Below are positions 5,425 to 5,630 of a stretch of DNA of 5,630 nucleotides, piece by piece. The position numbers were made by a program, and so were the translations under genes. Position 1 is the first letter of the stretch. Each line of letters starts with the position of its first letter. The notes below the pieces were generated by a model that was given only the letters and a program-made list of their open reading frames with translations, searched no databases and was not told where the DNA came from. The DNA comes from Dehalococcoidia bacterium (GTDB lineage Bacteria > Chloroflexota > Dehalococcoidia > GIF9 > AB-539-J10): assembly GCA_030603265.1 (NCBI GenBank), contig JAUVYD010000112.1, positions 1-5,630 of the forward strand, given 5' to 3'.

Positions 5425-5444
5425 GGGCACGTGCAACGTGCCCC
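5425..5444. repeat. Palindromic repeat D, inverted copy of C
   Basis: GGGCACGTGCAACGTGCCC (5425-5443) is the exact reverse complement of copy C, and the identity continues one base to give 20 identical bases (5425-5444 against 5284-5303). The GTA found on the outer flank of B and C is not kept here. Confidence 0.75.
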
Positions 5445-5630
5445 ACGGGAAGCATGCAGCTGTACCCTGACGCCCCTCACGGGCGGACGCAGAGGACGGC
5501 CTCTACTCTGGATTCACGATACTTCATCACCCCTAACGGAAATCGCCCGCAGGGGAGGGGGCGCTCAACAGGCACGGGGTGGCATTCCTGCGGAACAGCA
5601 ACGGTGAAGAGATACCGGGCCACAGTCCAC

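Larger units (their letters stand above)
5111..5630. other. Long intergenic stretch with palindromic repeats, no supported gene
   Basis: No reading frame on either strand has a convincing ribosome site, family motif or codon pattern. The stretch instead holds four GGGC...GCCC palindromes listed separately, a 10-bp palindrome GGGACGTCCC (5212-5221), small stems such as GGCGC-gcg-GCGCC (5379-5391) and AGAGG-acgg-CCTCT (5491-5504), and an inverted pair TGGTCCTG (5254-5261) / CAGGACCA (5317-5324). From 5505 to 5630 I see nothing I can name. No tRNA, rRNA or transposase is seen. Confidence 0.6.

Noticed and set aside
5147..5444. CRISPR array
   Set aside because: The repeats are short palindromes with changing cores, mixed orientation and uneven spacing, and no cas gene is present.
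5088..5480. Minus-strand frame of 130 codons with CxxC pairs in the right-hand intergenic region
   Set aside because: It runs through the palindromic repeats and the helicase terminator, has no ribosome site I trust, and matches no family I know.
5471..5485. CGCCC-ctcac-GGGCG as a fifth palindrome copy
   Set aside because: The stem is only 5 bp and lacks the GGGC opening and length of the family.

Overview
The window suggests a GC-rich bacterium (roughly 60% G+C by eye) that often starts genes with GTG or TTG; none of the four supported genes starts with ATG. My best guess is a Chloroflexota member, perhaps Dehalococcoidia-like. The clues are a huge secreted Asp-box protein, a small zinc-ribbon protein, an RRM protein with a Gly/Arg tail, and intergenic GTAGGGGC...GCCC palindromes. 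This placement rests on recall of family style, not on a search.

Layout. Positions 1-2663 on the minus strand hold one uninterrupted reading frame that runs off the left edge. It encodes at least 887 residues of an exported, cysteine-rich, acidic protein with a clear signal peptide and Asp-box (BNR-like) motifs. Positions 2664-2970 are a divergent control region. It has a sigma70-type promoter for the secreted protein, whose spacer is a near-exact fit to an inverted repeat, and a separate promoter/operator-like block for the rightward genes. Positions 2971-3625 carry a rightward pair: a 60-residue zinc-ribbon protein and a 132-residue RRM RNA-binding protein with a Tyr/Gly/Arg tail. A 168-bp gap with hairpins follows, then a 417-residue RhlE-type DEAD-box RNA helicase (3794-5047) and a good intrinsic terminator (5077-5110). 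Positions 5111-5630 hold no gene I can support, but carry four members of a short palindrome family, two of them exact reverse complements of each other.

How it fits together. The three rightward genes look like a small RNA-handling module: a nucleic-acid or protein-binding zinc ribbon, an RNA-binding/chaperone-type RRM protein, and an RNA helicase. In other bacteria RRM proteins and DEAD-box helicases are often cold- or stress-responsive. The leaders here carry possible post-transcriptional control structures. The zinc-ribbon leader has an 8-bp perfect stem that ends in the Shine-Dalgarno and stops one base before the start codon. The helicase leader has a 7-bp hairpin just ahead of its Shine-Dalgarno. 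Two promoter candidates upstream of the zinc-ribbon and helicase genes share the form TTGCAY-N17-TACARK and the 10-mer ACTACAAGGT, so joint control is plausible but unproven.

The strongest candidates for something new are the zinc-ribbon leader structure, the shared promoter motif, and the arm-covarying palindrome family at the right end.
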